This document shows positions 52,736 to 61,672 of a stretch of 64,000 nt of DNA, in pieces. A program made the translations under genes and the position numbers. The stretch spans positions 222,201 to 286,200 of the forward strand of contig CAVZAF010000010.1 of NCBI GenBank assembly GCA_963773315.1, written 5' to 3'. The notes beneath the pieces were generated by a model. The model worked only from the letters and a program-made list of their open reading frames with translations. It did not search any database and was not told where the DNA came from. Each line of letters begins with the position of its first letter. The stretch's first letter is position 1. This DNA comes from DATKAS01 sp963773315. Its GTDB lineage: Bacteria > Actinomycetota > Acidimicrobiia > Acidimicrobiales > DATKAS01.

Positions 52736-53521
52736 ATGGACCTGGGCATCGCAGGCCGCAGGGGAATCGTGTGTGCGTCGAGTCAGGGGCTCGGTCGCGC
52801 GTGCGCTGCCGCCCTCGCCGAGGAGGGCGTCCACCTCGTCGTCAACGGGCGCGACGCAGAGAAGCTCGAGAAGACGGCCGCCGAGCTGAGGAACCTGCCG
52901 GGCATCGAGCGCGAGGTCGTCGCGGTCGCCGCCGACATCACCACCGACGCCGGCCGCGCCGCGCTCCTCGCGGCCTGCCCCGACCCCGACATCCTCGTCC
53001 TCAACAACCGCGGCCCGAAGCCGGGCATCCTCGCCGACCAGACCGCCGAGAACTTCGAGGAGGCCCTGACGCTCCACTTCCGCACCCCACTCGCACTGCT
53101 CATGGCCGTGCTGCCCGGCATGAAGGAACGGGGTTGGGGCCGGATCGTCTGCATCACGTCGGCGATGGTGACTGCACCCGAGGAGGTGCAGGTCGCCAGC
53201 GCGAGTGCGCGCGCCGCGCAGACCGCGTTGATGAAGGCGGCGTCATTCGATGCCGCGGCCCACGGCGTGACCATCAACTTCCTTCAGCCTCGCGGCATCG
53301 ACTCGCAACGGCAGCGCGACGTCGTGCAGCACGAGGCCGAGAAGCGAGGCGTGTCGTTCGAGGAGGCCTGGGCGCGGCAGGTGTCGTCGGTCGCGGCGAA
53401 GCGGTTCGGCACGCCGACGGAGTTCGGCAAGACGTGCGCGTTCGTGTGCAGCGACCACGCCGGCTACATGTCGGGCACCAACCTGCACCTCGAGGGCGGC
53501 ACCTACACGGGGATCGTGTGA
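52736..53521 (+). CDS. Atypical short-chain dehydrogenase/reductase
   Basis: A 261-residue Rossmann protein of the SDR superfamily. The cofactor loop is ASSQGLGRACAAALA, and NNRGPKP replaces the usual NAG. The catalytic Ser is present in CITSAM, but the Tyr-x3-Lys motif is missing: the aligned stretch reads ASASARAAQTALMKA. It may act without classical SDR catalysis or serve a binding role. The ATG at 52736 is chosen over an upstream GTG at 52718 because of the TAGCGT hexamer seven bases away. The NIPSNAP-like gene follows at once. Confidence 0.8.
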   Translation: MDLGIAGRRGIVCASSQGLGRACAAALAEEGVHLVVNGRDAEKLEKTAAELRNLPGIEREVVAVAADITTDAGRAALLAACPDPDILVLNNRGPKPGILADQTAENFEEALTLHFRTPLALLMAVLPGMKERGWGRIVCITSAMVTAPEEVQVASASARAAQTALMKAASFDAAAHGVTINFLQPRGIDSQRQRDVVQHEAEKRGVSFEEAWARQVSSVAAKRFGTPTEFGKTCAFVCSDHAGYMSGTNLHLEGGTYTGIV

Positions 53522-53522
53522 G

Positions 53523-53813
53523 ATGACGACAATCCAGCTGCGCCGCTACACGATCGAGCCCGGTCGCATCGACGACTTCGTCGCGTGGTGGCGGTCGATC
53601 ATCGAGCCCCGTGCCCAGTACGGCTTCCGCGTCGTCTTCGCCTATGCCGACGACGACCACAGCGAGTTCGTCTGGGCGGTCGCGCACGACGGTGACTTCG
53701 ACGCCGCGGAAGCCGACTACATGGCATCGCCCGAGCGCGCCGAGGCTTTCGCGACGAATCCGAACGTGGTCAGAGGCGACGTCGTCGCGAAGGTGCGGTC
53801 GATCGAGGTCTGA
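53523..53813 (+). CDS. NIPSNAP-like small protein
   Basis: A 96-residue ferredoxin-like alpha/beta protein. It starts IQLRRYTIEPGRIDDFVAWW and has the NIPSNAP-type strand FAYADDDHSEFVWAVAHDGD. Members are dimeric and often sit in degradation operons, with monooxygenase or unknown roles. It begins one base after the SDR stop and is co-transcribed with it. Confidence 0.75.
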   Translation: MTTIQLRRYTIEPGRIDDFVAWWRSIIEPRAQYGFRVVFAYADDDHSEFVWAVAHDGDFDAAEADYMASPERAEAFATNPNVVRGDVVAKVRSIEV

Positions 53814-53817
53814 CTCG

Positions 53818-54843
53818 CTAGAGGCCGTTCGCGGCAGCGATCTCGGCCAGCGCCGGCTGCACGTGCTCCTGGAACAGGCGCATCGAGTGGTGCACGACGT
53901 CGTTGCGCATGCCTGCGTGGCGAAACCCGCAGGCGAACTCGGTGAGACGGCCGAGCTGACCGGAGGCGAAGGGCGCGAGCGCCTTGATCGCGTCATCGGG
54001 AGTGCCGACTGCCGCCGACCAGAACCCGGCGTTGCCGCCGCGGATCATCTCCTGTGTGATCGGGTCGTTGCCCTGAGGCTGGCCGTCGAGGCCGAGCCGA
54101 AGGTTGTAGAAGTTCACGAAGTACTCGATGCCCGCGCCTGCCTCCTCCCACGCCTTGTCGGTCGAGTCGGAGACGTGGATGACCTGCATCGACGCGATCT
54201 TGTAGTCGGCCGGGTTCCGACCCGCGGCAGTGAGCGCGGCGTCGTAGCCGAAGTTGCCGGGACCGATGAAGTTGAAGCCGCGCTCCGCCGAGCGAGCCGC
54301 GTTCTTCGGGCCCATAGAGCTCGACCACACAGGCACGGGGGTCTGAACCGGCTTCGTCGTGAACGTCATGTTCGGGATGTCGTAGTACGTCCCCTTGTGC
54401 GAGAACTCGTCCTTCGAGGCGAATGCCTCGAGGATCCAGTCGATCGACTCGTACATGCGACCGTTCATCGTCTTCGGGTCGATGCCGAACGCGCGGAACT
54501 CCTCGAACTGCGAGCCCGGGCCGACCCCGAAGTCGAATCGACCGCCCGAGAGGATGTCGCAGATCGCGACGTCCTCGGCCATGCGGATCGGATCGTGGAA
54601 GGGCAACAGCGCGACCGCCGTGCCGACGCGCAGCCGCTCGGTGCGAGCGGCGACCGCGGTGCACACCTGGATCGGAGACCCCGTCCACTGGCACTCGCGG
54701 AAGTGGTGCTCGCCGTACCACGAGCGGACGAAGCCCATCTCCTCGGCGAGGAGGGCGTCGCTGATGTAGTCGGCGTAGACGTCCTTCTCGGCATAGGCCG
54801 ACTGCGGGTGGTTGCGGACTGCGTTGAGCAGTGAGAATTCCAT
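53818..54843 (-). CDS. Luciferase-like flavin monooxygenase (LLM 1)
   Basis: A 341-residue TIM-barrel flavoprotein of the bacterial luciferase superfamily. SWYGEHHF, LRVGTAVALLPFHDPIR and GGRFDFGVGPGS are typical. The cofactor may be FMNH2 or F420; the group cannot be decided by eye. The ATG at 54843 has a G-rich ribosome-binding stretch (GGGGGTC) and a TAGGGT hexamer at 54873-54868. It is convergent with the NIPSNAP-like gene. Confidence 0.85.
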   Translation of the reverse strand: MEFSLLNAVRNHPQSAYAEKDVYADYISDALLAEEMGFVRSWYGEHHFRECQWTGSPIQVCTAVAARTERLRVGTAVALLPFHDPIRMAEDVAICDILSGGRFDFGVGPGSQFEEFRAFGIDPKTMNGRMYESIDWILEAFASKDEFSHKGTYYDIPNMTFTTKPVQTPVPVWSSSMGPKNAARSAERGFNFIGPGNFGYDAALTAAGRNPADYKIASMQVIHVSDSTDKAWEEAGAGIEYFVNFYNLRLGLDGQPQGNDPITQEMIRGGNAGFWSAAVGTPDDAIKALAPFASGQLGRLTEFACGFRHAGMRNDVVHHSMRLFQEHVQPALAEIAAANGL

Positions 54844-54867
54844 GGAGACCCCCAGATCGTCGCCAAT

Positions 54868-54911
54868 ACCCTACACATCTGTTGACGCTCGGCACGACTG
54901 ATCGCTAGTTT
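54868..54911. promoter_or_regulatory. Divergent promoter/operator between LLM 1 and the membrane gene
   Basis: TAGGGT on the minus strand (54873-54868) and TTGACG - 18 - TAGTTT on the plus strand (54882-54911). CTACACA (54871-54877), TGACGCTCG (54883-54891) and ATCGCTA (54901-54907) recur with almost the same spacing at 62871-62906, between another divergent gene pair. Confidence 0.55.
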
Positions 54912-54916
54912 GGTCG

Positions 54917-55387
54917 TTGAGATCGGGTCGCTACGGTTTGCGCATCGCGACCGCGGGGGAGGAAGACGCCGTGACCGACGTCGCCGAGACGTCCAGCGCC
55001 ATCGCCGCGAACGCCGAGACGTCGCCGGGCGTGCTGTCGGGCCCGCGCCTCGAGCAGTTCGAGGCGGAGATCACGAAGCTCAAGGTCAAGGGCGGCCGGG
55101 CTGATCGGGAGCGGCTCTTGGTGATCCTCGGCGTCATCGCCACGATCGCGGGATTCATCGTCACCACGATCGGCATCACGGGAGTGCGCAACGCCACCGA
55201 CCAGCTTTCGCAGGGCGACTCGATGAGCCTCACGATCCTCGGAGTCGGCATCGCGATCGTGGGCGCCGTCGTCTGGGCGCGCTGCTCCCTCTCCCGGTAC
55301 CTGCGGTACTGGCTCGTACGTGATCTGTATGAGCAACGAGCCTCGACCGATCGCATCGTCGAGGCCATCGAGCGGCGAGCGAGGTGA
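54917..55387 (+). CDS. Membrane protein of unknown function
   Basis: A 156-residue protein. The N-terminal part is cytoplasmic and Glu/Ala-rich with a short coiled coil (QFEAEITKLKVKGGRADRE). Two membrane helices follow (LLVILGVIATIAGFIVTTIG and LTILGVGIAIVGAVVWA), and a basic C-terminal helix. A TTG start at 54917 lies five bases after TAGTTT; a GTG further in is an alternative. Its stop overlaps the thiolase start by four bases. It may be a membrane partner of the catabolic enzymes, which is only inference. Confidence 0.6.
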   Translation: MRSGRYGLRIATAGEEDAVTDVAETSSAIAANAETSPGVLSGPRLEQFEAEITKLKVKGGRADRERLLVILGVIATIAGFIVTTIGITGVRNATDQLSQGDSMSLTILGVGIAIVGAVVWARCSLSRYLRYWLVRDLYEQRASTDRIVEAIERRAR

Positions 55388-56568
55388 ACCACCGCGACGC
55401 GGCGATCCCGCTCGGCGCGGCGTGGTCGTCGCCGTTCGTCCGGTGGCAGGGCTCGCTCGCCGATATCAACAGCATCGATCTCGCCGCCCAGGTCGCTCGT
55501 GATGCCCTCGAGCGCGCCCATGTCGATCCCGCTCGCCTCGACTCGCTCGTGCTCGGCATCACCGTTCCGCAGAAGGAGTCGTTCTTCGGAGGGCCGACGC
55601 TCGCCGCGAAGATCGGTGCGCCCGACATCACCGGCCCGATGATCGCCCAGGCGTGCGCGACGTCAGCCAAGTGCGTGCAGGCGGCTGCCGCGTCGGCCGA
55701 CGCCGGCGAGGTGGTCGCGGTCATCACGACCGATCGCACCAGCAACGGGCCACTGCTCACGTATCCATCCAGCTCGGGGCCGGGAGGCTCGCCGACGATC
55801 GAGCACTGGATCCTCGACAACTTCAAGAAGGACCCGTGGGCCGGCCAAGCGATGGTCGACACGGCCGAAGCGGTCGCGGCCGAGGCCGGCATCGAGCGCG
55901 GGGAGCTCGACGAGCTCACTCTCCTCCGATACGAGCAGTACGAGGCGGCGCTCGCCGATGACCGCGCGTTCCAGCGCGGATGGATGGTTCCCGTCACTGT
56001 GTCGAGACGCGGGCGCGATCCCTTGGTCATCGAGAGCGACGAGGGCATCTACGCGACGACGGCCGAGGGGCTCGCGAAGCTCGCTCCTCAGTCCCCCGAT
56101 GGCGTCGTCACCTTCGGCACCCAGACGCACCCCGCTGACGGCACTGCGGGCATGCTCATCGCCCCGTCCGAGATCGCACGTGAGCTGAGCGGCGGCCGCG
56201 GAGTGGCGTTGATCCTCGGCAGTGGGTTCGCGCGAGTCGAGAAGGCGCGGATGCCCAAGGCGCCGGTGCCGGCCGCGCTCGCGGCTCTCGCCGACGCAGG
56301 GATCACGATCGATCAGGTCGATGTGGTGAAGTCGCACAACCCGTTCGCGGTGAACGACGTCTTCTTCGCCCGCCAGACCGGCTTTCCTGTCGACCGCACA
56401 AACGCGTTCGGTTGCAGCCTCATCTACGGGCACCCACAAGGTCCCACCGGCGCGCGGGCGATCGTCGAGCTCATCGCCGAGCTCGAAGCGCGCGGGGGAG
56501 GCGTTGGGCTGTTCACCGGCTGCGCGGCCGGCGACACCGGCGGCGCCGTCGTCCTACGCGTTGACTGA
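55384..56568 (+). CDS. Thiolase family protein (acetyl-CoA acetyltransferase-like)
   Basis: A 394-residue thiolase-fold enzyme. The nucleophile is Cys91 in QACATSAKC, and the active-site loops are KSHNPFAVND (where classical thiolases have NEAFA), YGHPQGPTGAR and FTGCAAGDTGGA. It would cleave a 3-ketoacyl-CoA or carry out the reverse condensation. The GTG overlaps the membrane gene stop, and a P450 gene follows in 10 bases. It fits a beta-oxidation step for an aromatic or steroid-like side chain. Confidence 0.85.
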   Translation: MNHRDAAIPLGAAWSSPFVRWQGSLADINSIDLAAQVARDALERAHVDPARLDSLVLGITVPQKESFFGGPTLAAKIGAPDITGPMIAQACATSAKCVQAAAASADAGEVVAVITTDRTSNGPLLTYPSSSGPGGSPTIEHWILDNFKKDPWAGQAMVDTAEAVAAEAGIERGELDELTLLRYEQYEAALADDRAFQRGWMVPVTVSRRGRDPLVIESDEGIYATTAEGLAKLAPQSPDGVVTFGTQTHPADGTAGMLIAPSEIARELSGGRGVALILGSGFARVEKARMPKAPVPAALAALADAGITIDQVDVVKSHNPFAVNDVFFARQTGFPVDRTNAFGCSLIYGHPQGPTGARAIVELIAELEARGGGVGLFTGCAAGDTGGAVVLRVD

Positions 56569-56578
56569 GAGGCTCGCC

Positions 56579-57772
56579 TTGACCTCGCAGCGAGCGAATG
56601 ACGTCGATCCGTATTCGGACGAGTTCCTCGCAGAGCCGTGGGATGACCTCGAGCGGATCCGCGACGCTGGCTCAGCGGTGTGGCTGAACCGCTACGGCGT
56701 CTGGGCGATCGCGCAACACGACGATGTGATGGCGGCGCTGCGTGACCACGAGACCTACTCGTCGAGCCATGGCGTCGGGCTCGCCGATCTGGCCGTGGGT
56801 GAGCCGTGGCGCCGGCCGAGCATCTTGGTGGAGGCCGACCCGCCCGAGCACACGCGCAACCGCAAGGTCGTCGCGGGCACGATGACACCCAAGGCGCTGC
56901 GGTCGCTCGAGGAAGTGTTCGCGGTGGCGGCCGCTCGCATCGTGGACGAGCTGCTCGAGCGTCGCACCTTCGACGGGGTTCACGATCTCGCCGAGCCTTT
57001 CCCGACCGAGGTGTTCCCTCGGGCGTTCGGCATCGAGGTCACCGACGAGACCCGTCGCCGGCTGCTCGATTACGGCTCGCTCGTCTTCAACGGGAACGGG
57101 GTGCAGAACGAACGGTTCGGTGCGGCCATCGCCAATGCCGCGGAGACGATCACGTGGGTCACCGCCACGTGCGCACGTGACGCGCTCCGGCCCGACGGCA
57201 TCGGCGCAGCGATCCACGACGCTGCCGAGGCGGCGGGCCTGAGGCCCGAAGATGGTGCGATGTTGGTTCGGTCCTTCCTCTCGGCCGGCGTCGACACGAC
57301 CGTCAGCGGCATTGCCTTCGCGCTCCGAAACCTGGCGGACGACCCAGATCAGTGGCAGCTGCTGCGTGACGATCCGTCGCTCACGCGGAACGCGTTCGAG
57401 GAGACGATTCGACGCGAGTCCCCCGTGATCGGCTTCTTCCGGATGACGACCCGGCCGGCGATGGTCGGCGACGTCGAGATCCCGGCGGGCCAGAAGGTGC
57501 TGCTCTTCTACGCCGGCGCCAATCGTGATCCAAGGCGATGGGCCGATCCCGATCGCTTCGACATCCAGCGCAAGGTGTCCGGGCACTTGGGATACGGCAT
57601 CGGCATCCACGCCTGCGTCGGCATGGTGATCGCTCGAATGGAAGGCGACGCGGTGCTGGGCGCGCTGCGCGAGCGCGCACGGCAGCTCGAGATCACCGGG
57701 CCCCACGTGCCGCGTCTCAACAACTCGTTGCGCGGGCTCGAGTCACTGCCACTCGCGATCGAGCCCGTGTAG
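56579..57772 (+). CDS. Cytochrome P450
   Basis: A 397-residue class I P450. The heme-thiolate Cys is C346 (GYGIGIHACVG), ExxR is E275-R278 (EETIRRES), and the oxygen-binding I-helix motif is SAGVDTT (about 235-241). It needs a ferredoxin and reductase, not present here. The start is TTG at 56579 with GAGAGG upstream, ten bases after the thiolase stop. The substrate is probably an intermediate of the same catabolic route. Confidence 0.9.
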   Translation: MTSQRANDVDPYSDEFLAEPWDDLERIRDAGSAVWLNRYGVWAIAQHDDVMAALRDHETYSSSHGVGLADLAVGEPWRRPSILVEADPPEHTRNRKVVAGTMTPKALRSLEEVFAVAAARIVDELLERRTFDGVHDLAEPFPTEVFPRAFGIEVTDETRRRLLDYGSLVFNGNGVQNERFGAAIANAAETITWVTATCARDALRPDGIGAAIHDAAEAAGLRPEDGAMLVRSFLSAGVDTTVSGIAFALRNLADDPDQWQLLRDDPSLTRNAFEETIRRESPVIGFFRMTTRPAMVGDVEIPAGQKVLLFYAGANRDPRRWADPDRFDIQRKVSGHLGYGIGIHACVGMVIARMEGDAVLGALRERARQLEITGPHVPRLNNSLRGLESLPLAIEPV

Positions 57773-57778
57773 CCGGCG

Positions 57779-58939
57779 TCAGCCCGCGCTGACGTTCGCG
57801 CTCGCGAGGACGGGCACGATCGTCGAGAACAGCTTGTAGTGCAGGTCGAGCTCGTCCTGGGTCATCGATTGCGCGTGGTACTGGAGGAGGTTGCCGGCGC
57901 CGATGAAGCGCAGCTGCTCGACGATCTTGTCGGCCACGGTCGACGGAGAGCCGTAGAGGTACTCGCTCGCGGCGTCGATGTTGAGCCCGCCGCCACCGCC
58001 CGGCACGGGTGAACGGCCCTGCGTTGCTTGCGACCCGCCTCCCGGCACCGCGGCCGCGTCCATGACGCCGGAGGATTGCTGGCTCGGCGCGATCTGCGCG
58101 GCGGCCGTCGTGCGCTGGACGCGGGCGAAGACCTCCGCGAAGACGGCCTCGATCCGCTTCTGGTCGCTCGCCAGCAGCTCGGCGTGCAGATCTTCGGCCT
58201 GCGCGTCGGACTCGCAGATGAGCACCTGACGACGCACGCCGATGTCGTCGGGCGAGCAGTCGCGACCGGCGTCCGCGCAGGCGTCGCGATACGCGTCGAA
58301 CGCGATCTTCGCGGTCGCGGACGGCTGGTAGCCGGTGCACACCTTGTAGTCCCGCCGAGCGGCACTCGCGGCGGTCTCGGGGCTGTAGATCGTCATCCAG
58401 TGGCGGCGACGCGCCTCGGTGCGCGGACGCGGCATCGAGGGGATGTCCTCGAAGTCGTAGTACTCGCCGTGGAACGAGACGTGCTTGTTCTCGGTCGCGA
58501 GGGCGAGGTAGTCGAGGATCTCGCCATACCGAGGCCGGATCTCGTTCGGCGGCATCCCGACGAAGAGGAACTCCGGAGGGATGCCGCTCGCGGCGCCGAT
58601 CTCGAGCCGGCCGTCGGAGAGGTAGTCGAGCGTGGCCAGCTCCTCGGCGAGCCGCCACGGCTGGTGGAACGGGAGCACGTTGCCCATGACGCCGAGGCGG
58701 AAGCGCGTCGTCATCTTCGCGAGCGCAGCGATCAGCAGGTTGGGCACGGGGCTCAGGGAGTTCAGGAAGTGGTGCTCGCTGAAGAACACGCCCTCGAAGC
58801 CGTAGCCCTCGAGCTCGACGAGGCGGCGAAGGTTGCCGTCGAAGGTCTGCTGCACGAGCTGCTGGTCCTCGTAGTCGGGGACGCCGCGCCCGGGGATGAC
58901 GTGGAACTCGAACGTCCACGTCTTGATGCCTGTGGTCAT
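57779..58939 (-). CDS. Luciferase-like flavin monooxygenase (LLM 2)
   Basis: A 386-residue luciferase-superfamily protein. EGVFFSEHHF, LGVMGNVLPFHQPWRLAEEL and SDGRLEIGAASG are typical. Residues about 283-319 form a flexible Ser/Gly/Pro-rich insert (QQSSGVMDAAAVPGGGS and PVPGGGGGLN) not usual for the fold. It is convergent with the P450 gene and divergent from the dienelactone hydrolase gene. The TAAATT hexamer five bases before the ATG fits a short leader. Confidence 0.85.
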   Translation of the reverse strand: MTTGIKTWTFEFHVIPGRGVPDYEDQQLVQQTFDGNLRRLVELEGYGFEGVFFSEHHFLNSLSPVPNLLIAALAKMTTRFRLGVMGNVLPFHQPWRLAEELATLDYLSDGRLEIGAASGIPPEFLFVGMPPNEIRPRYGEILDYLALATENKHVSFHGEYYDFEDIPSMPRPRTEARRRHWMTIYSPETAASAARRDYKVCTGYQPSATAKIAFDAYRDACADAGRDCSPDDIGVRRQVLICESDAQAEDLHAELLASDQKRIEAVFAEVFARVQRTTAAAQIAPSQQSSGVMDAAAVPGGGSQATQGRSPVPGGGGGLNIDAASEYLYGSPSTVADKIVEQLRFIGAGNLLQYHAQSMTQDELDLHYKLFSTIVPVLASANVSAG

Positions 58940-58998
58940 CGCATCAATTTAGACATCTCTGGTGGCGACTGCCCGGCGACATGTCGTGCTTCAGGTGT

Positions 58999-59004
58999 TA
59001 GCGT
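58999..59004 (+). promoter_or_regulatory. Candidate -10 element of the dienelactone hydrolase operon
   Basis: TAGCGT lies 31 bases before the ATG at 59036. A G-run (CTGGGGGG) between them can act as a ribosome-binding site, so this transcript would have a short leader. Confidence 0.4.
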
Positions 59005-59035
59005 CGGCGTGTCATTCGATCCTGGGGGGTTCCGC

Positions 59036-59788
59036 ATGACCGAGCAGATGCTGTCCGTCCCGACTCCCGACGGCGACATGGGGGCCTACGTGCGTCGCCC
59101 TGATGGCGATGGCCCGTTCCCCGTGATCGTGTACTTCCACCACGGCCCTGGTCTCGACGACGGCTCGAAGCAGTCGATGCAGCTGCTCGCCGACGCGGGC
59201 TACTACGTCGTCTCGCCCGACCGATACCACCGTGAGGAGCCCTGGCTCGTGTTCGACATCAAGACTCTGCGGGGGGGTGGGCCGGAAGGTGAGAAGGCGA
59301 TGCAGCGGATGTTCGGCATCCTGATGGCAACGACCGACGACATGGTCGAGACCGATCTCACGGCATTGCTCGCGGTGCTCGAGAGCGAGCCCACCGCTCG
59401 CAAGGCCCCGATGGGCGTCATCGGCTTCTGCATCGGCGCCCGGTCGGTGATGCGCACCGTCGCCGCGCATCCCGACATCTTCACCGCGGGTGTCGCACTG
59501 CATCCTTCGTTCTGCACGACTGAGGACGCGGACTCCCCGCATCTGGGAGTGGCGGGCTACGACGGGCTCCTCTACGTGGGCTTCGGCTCGGAGGACAAGA
59601 TGCAGTCCGCCGACGCCAACAAGCCGTTCATCGACGCGGTCAACACGGCGATGGACGGTCGGGGCCTGGCTGAGATCCACGACGGCGCCGACCACGGCTT
59701 CGCGGTTCCCGGGCCTGCGTATCACAAGGCCGCTGCCGACCGCTCCTACGCCAAGGCGCTCGAGATCTTCGGGGAGGCACTGGCCTGA
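59036..59788 (+). CDS. Dienelactone hydrolase family protein
   Basis: A 250-residue alpha/beta hydrolase. The nucleophile is Cys132 in GFCIGARS, the family mark, with an Asp in GFGSEDKM and the His in GADHGF. Dienelactone hydrolases open lactones made in aromatic ring cleavage. The stop overlaps the start of the third luciferase-like gene (TGATG), and the FAH gene follows, so these three form one operon. Confidence 0.88.
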   Translation: MTEQMLSVPTPDGDMGAYVRRPDGDGPFPVIVYFHHGPGLDDGSKQSMQLLADAGYYVVSPDRYHREEPWLVFDIKTLRGGGPEGEKAMQRMFGILMATTDDMVETDLTALLAVLESEPTARKAPMGVIGFCIGARSVMRTVAAHPDIFTAGVALHPSFCTTEDADSPHLGVAGYDGLLYVGFGSEDKMQSADANKPFIDAVNTAMDGRGLAEIHDGADHGFAVPGPAYHKAAADRSYAKALEIFGEALA

Positions 59789-60846
59789 TGGAAGTCGGGA
59801 TGGCGCTGGCCATCAAGACGCTGGCTGACGACTTCCAGCCGCTGACCGAGGTCTACAAGTCGTTCGTCGACGACGCGTTGATGGCCGAAGACCTCGGCTT
59901 CGACTACATCTCGACGAGCGAGCACCACTTCGAGGACGACGCCTGGTCGCCGTCGCAGCTGCCGATCCTGGCGAACATCGCAGGGCGCACATCGCGCATC
60001 CGGTTGCACACGAATGTGTTCTTGCTGCCGCTGCACCAGCCCCTGCGAGTCGCCGAAGACGCGGCGACGGTCGACATCTTGTCGAATGGTCGGCTCGACC
60101 TCGTGTGCGGCACCGGCTCGGTCGAGGAGGAGTTCGTCGCGTTCGGCGTCGACCCCAAGACGCGGTGGAGCCGGTTCTGGGAGGAGATGGAGATCCTCCG
60201 CCTCGCGACGGCTCCCGAGCCGTTCACGTTCGAGGGCAAGCACTTCTCGATCCCGCGGCCTATTCGCCAGACCACGCAGCCCGTGCAACAGCCGTTCCCG
60301 TTGTGGGTGGGTGGTCTGGGTTCGAAGCTGCAGTACAACTCGGGCTTGCGCGGGTTCCACGCCCAGGGCGGTCCGGTCTTCCGTCCCGAGTACCTCGAGG
60401 GGCTGAAGGAAGCGGCTATAGACCCAACGACCCGCAACCTGTCGATGTTCGTGAGTGGCCACCTCGCGGAGACGAAGGCCAAGGCGTGGGACGAGTGCAA
60501 GGTCGGCTGGTGGAACTGGCAGAACGAGTACCGCAAGCGCACGTGGATCGCGATGCTCGACAGCCCCATGAAAGCTGTGCCGCCGCTCACGCCGCTCGAC
60601 CAGCTCGGCAACCCTCCCGAAGGGTTCATGGCGCCGTTGCTCGGCACCCCCGACGACATCATCGGCGCGCTGGTGCCGATGCTCGAGGGCTCGCAGTGCA
60701 CGCACTTCTCGTTCGCGTTCCGCGCGAGCGGCGGCGGCATGCCGAACGAGGTCGTGCGTCCGGGCATCGAGCTGTTCGCGAAGGAGATCGTGCCGGTGTT
60801 GAAGAAGCTCGGGCGTGAGCCCGTGAGCTCGAAGGCGGTGGGTTGA
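59788..60846 (+). CDS. Luciferase-like flavin monooxygenase (LLM 3)
   Basis: A 352-residue luciferase-superfamily protein. ISTSEHHFEDDAWSPSQLPI, LHTNVFLLPLHQPLRVAEDA and SNGRLDLVCGTGS are typical. It is the third member of this family in 7 kb and shares little beyond the fold with the other two, so the three probably act on different intermediates. It is coupled to the dienelactone hydrolase gene upstream and followed within four bases by the FAH gene. Confidence 0.85.
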   Translation: MEVGMALAIKTLADDFQPLTEVYKSFVDDALMAEDLGFDYISTSEHHFEDDAWSPSQLPILANIAGRTSRIRLHTNVFLLPLHQPLRVAEDAATVDILSNGRLDLVCGTGSVEEEFVAFGVDPKTRWSRFWEEMEILRLATAPEPFTFEGKHFSIPRPIRQTTQPVQQPFPLWVGGLGSKLQYNSGLRGFHAQGGPVFRPEYLEGLKEAAIDPTTRNLSMFVSGHLAETKAKAWDECKVGWWNWQNEYRKRTWIAMLDSPMKAVPPLTPLDQLGNPPEGFMAPLLGTPDDIIGALVPMLEGSQCTHFSFAFRASGGGMPNEVVRPGIELFAKEIVPVLKKLGREPVSSKAVG

Positions 60847-60849
60847 CCC

Positions 60850-61671
60850 ATGAAGCTCGCAACGATCCGTGATGGCACGTCGACGAAGGCCGTGCGCATC
60901 GACGGCGACCAAGCCGTCGACCTCGGCGTGCCCGATGTCGGGGCGGTGCTGGCACGCGACGACTGGCAGTCGTGGGCGGCAGCCGCCGACGGCCCGCGCC
61001 GCCCGGTCGACGGCCTCGACTACGCGCCGCTCATCCTCCGGCCTGACAAGGTGCTGTGCGTCGGGCTCAACTACCGGTCTCACATCCTCGAGACGGGCAA
61101 CCAGGTGCCGACGCACCCGACGCTGTTCTCGAAGTTCACGTCCGCGCTCATCGGGGCGAACGACGACGTCGCGATGCCGCCCGAGTCGCAGAAGGTGGAT
61201 TGGGAAGCCGAGCTCACGGTCGTCATCGGCAAGCGCGGCCGTCGCATCTCACAGGAGCGAGCCGCCGACTACATCGCCGGCTACACGATCATGAACGACG
61301 TCTCGATGCGCGACTTCCAGATGCGCACCGCGCAGTGGCTGCAAGGCAAGTCGTGGGAGGGCTCGACGCCGCTCGGGCCGTGGCTCGTCACGAGCGACGA
61401 GTCGCCGGGGCCGAGCCGTGAGATCTCATGCGAGGTGAACGGCGAGCAGAAGCAGAAGGCCGACACCGCGGACCTCGTGTTCGATCCCGCCGCGCTTGTC
61501 GCGTACGCGTCGATCATCCACACGCTCGAGCCGGGCGACGTGATCGCGACGGGTACACCGGGCGGCGTGGGCATGCCGTCGGGCACGTTCCTCAACGATG
61601 GCGCCGTGATGGTCACGCGCATCGCCGGCCTCGGGGAGTGCCGCAACGTCTGCCGCCGCGAAGCGGTGTGA
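60850..61671 (+). CDS. Fumarylacetoacetate hydrolase family protein
   Basis: A 273-residue FAH-family enzyme. VGLNYRSHILETG is the entry block; metal ligands lie in DWEAELTVVIGK (Glu) and NDVSMRDFQMR (Asp). TGTPGGVGM closes the C-terminal site. Such enzymes hydrolyse acylpyruvates or isomerise 2-hydroxyhepta-2,4-diene-1,7-dioate in aromatic catabolism. It is the last gene of the DLH-LLM 3 operon and is convergent with the HsaA-type monooxygenase, one base apart. Confidence 0.9.
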   Translation: MKLATIRDGTSTKAVRIDGDQAVDLGVPDVGAVLARDDWQSWAAAADGPRRPVDGLDYAPLILRPDKVLCVGLNYRSHILETGNQVPTHPTLFSKFTSALIGANDDVAMPPESQKVDWEAELTVVIGKRGRRISQERAADYIAGYTIMNDVSMRDFQMRTAQWLQGKSWEGSTPLGPWLVTSDESPGPSREISCEVNGEQKQKADTADLVFDPAALVAYASIIHTLEPGDVIATGTPGGVGMPSGTFLNDGAVMVTRIAGLGECRNVCRREAV

Positions 61672-61672
61672 T

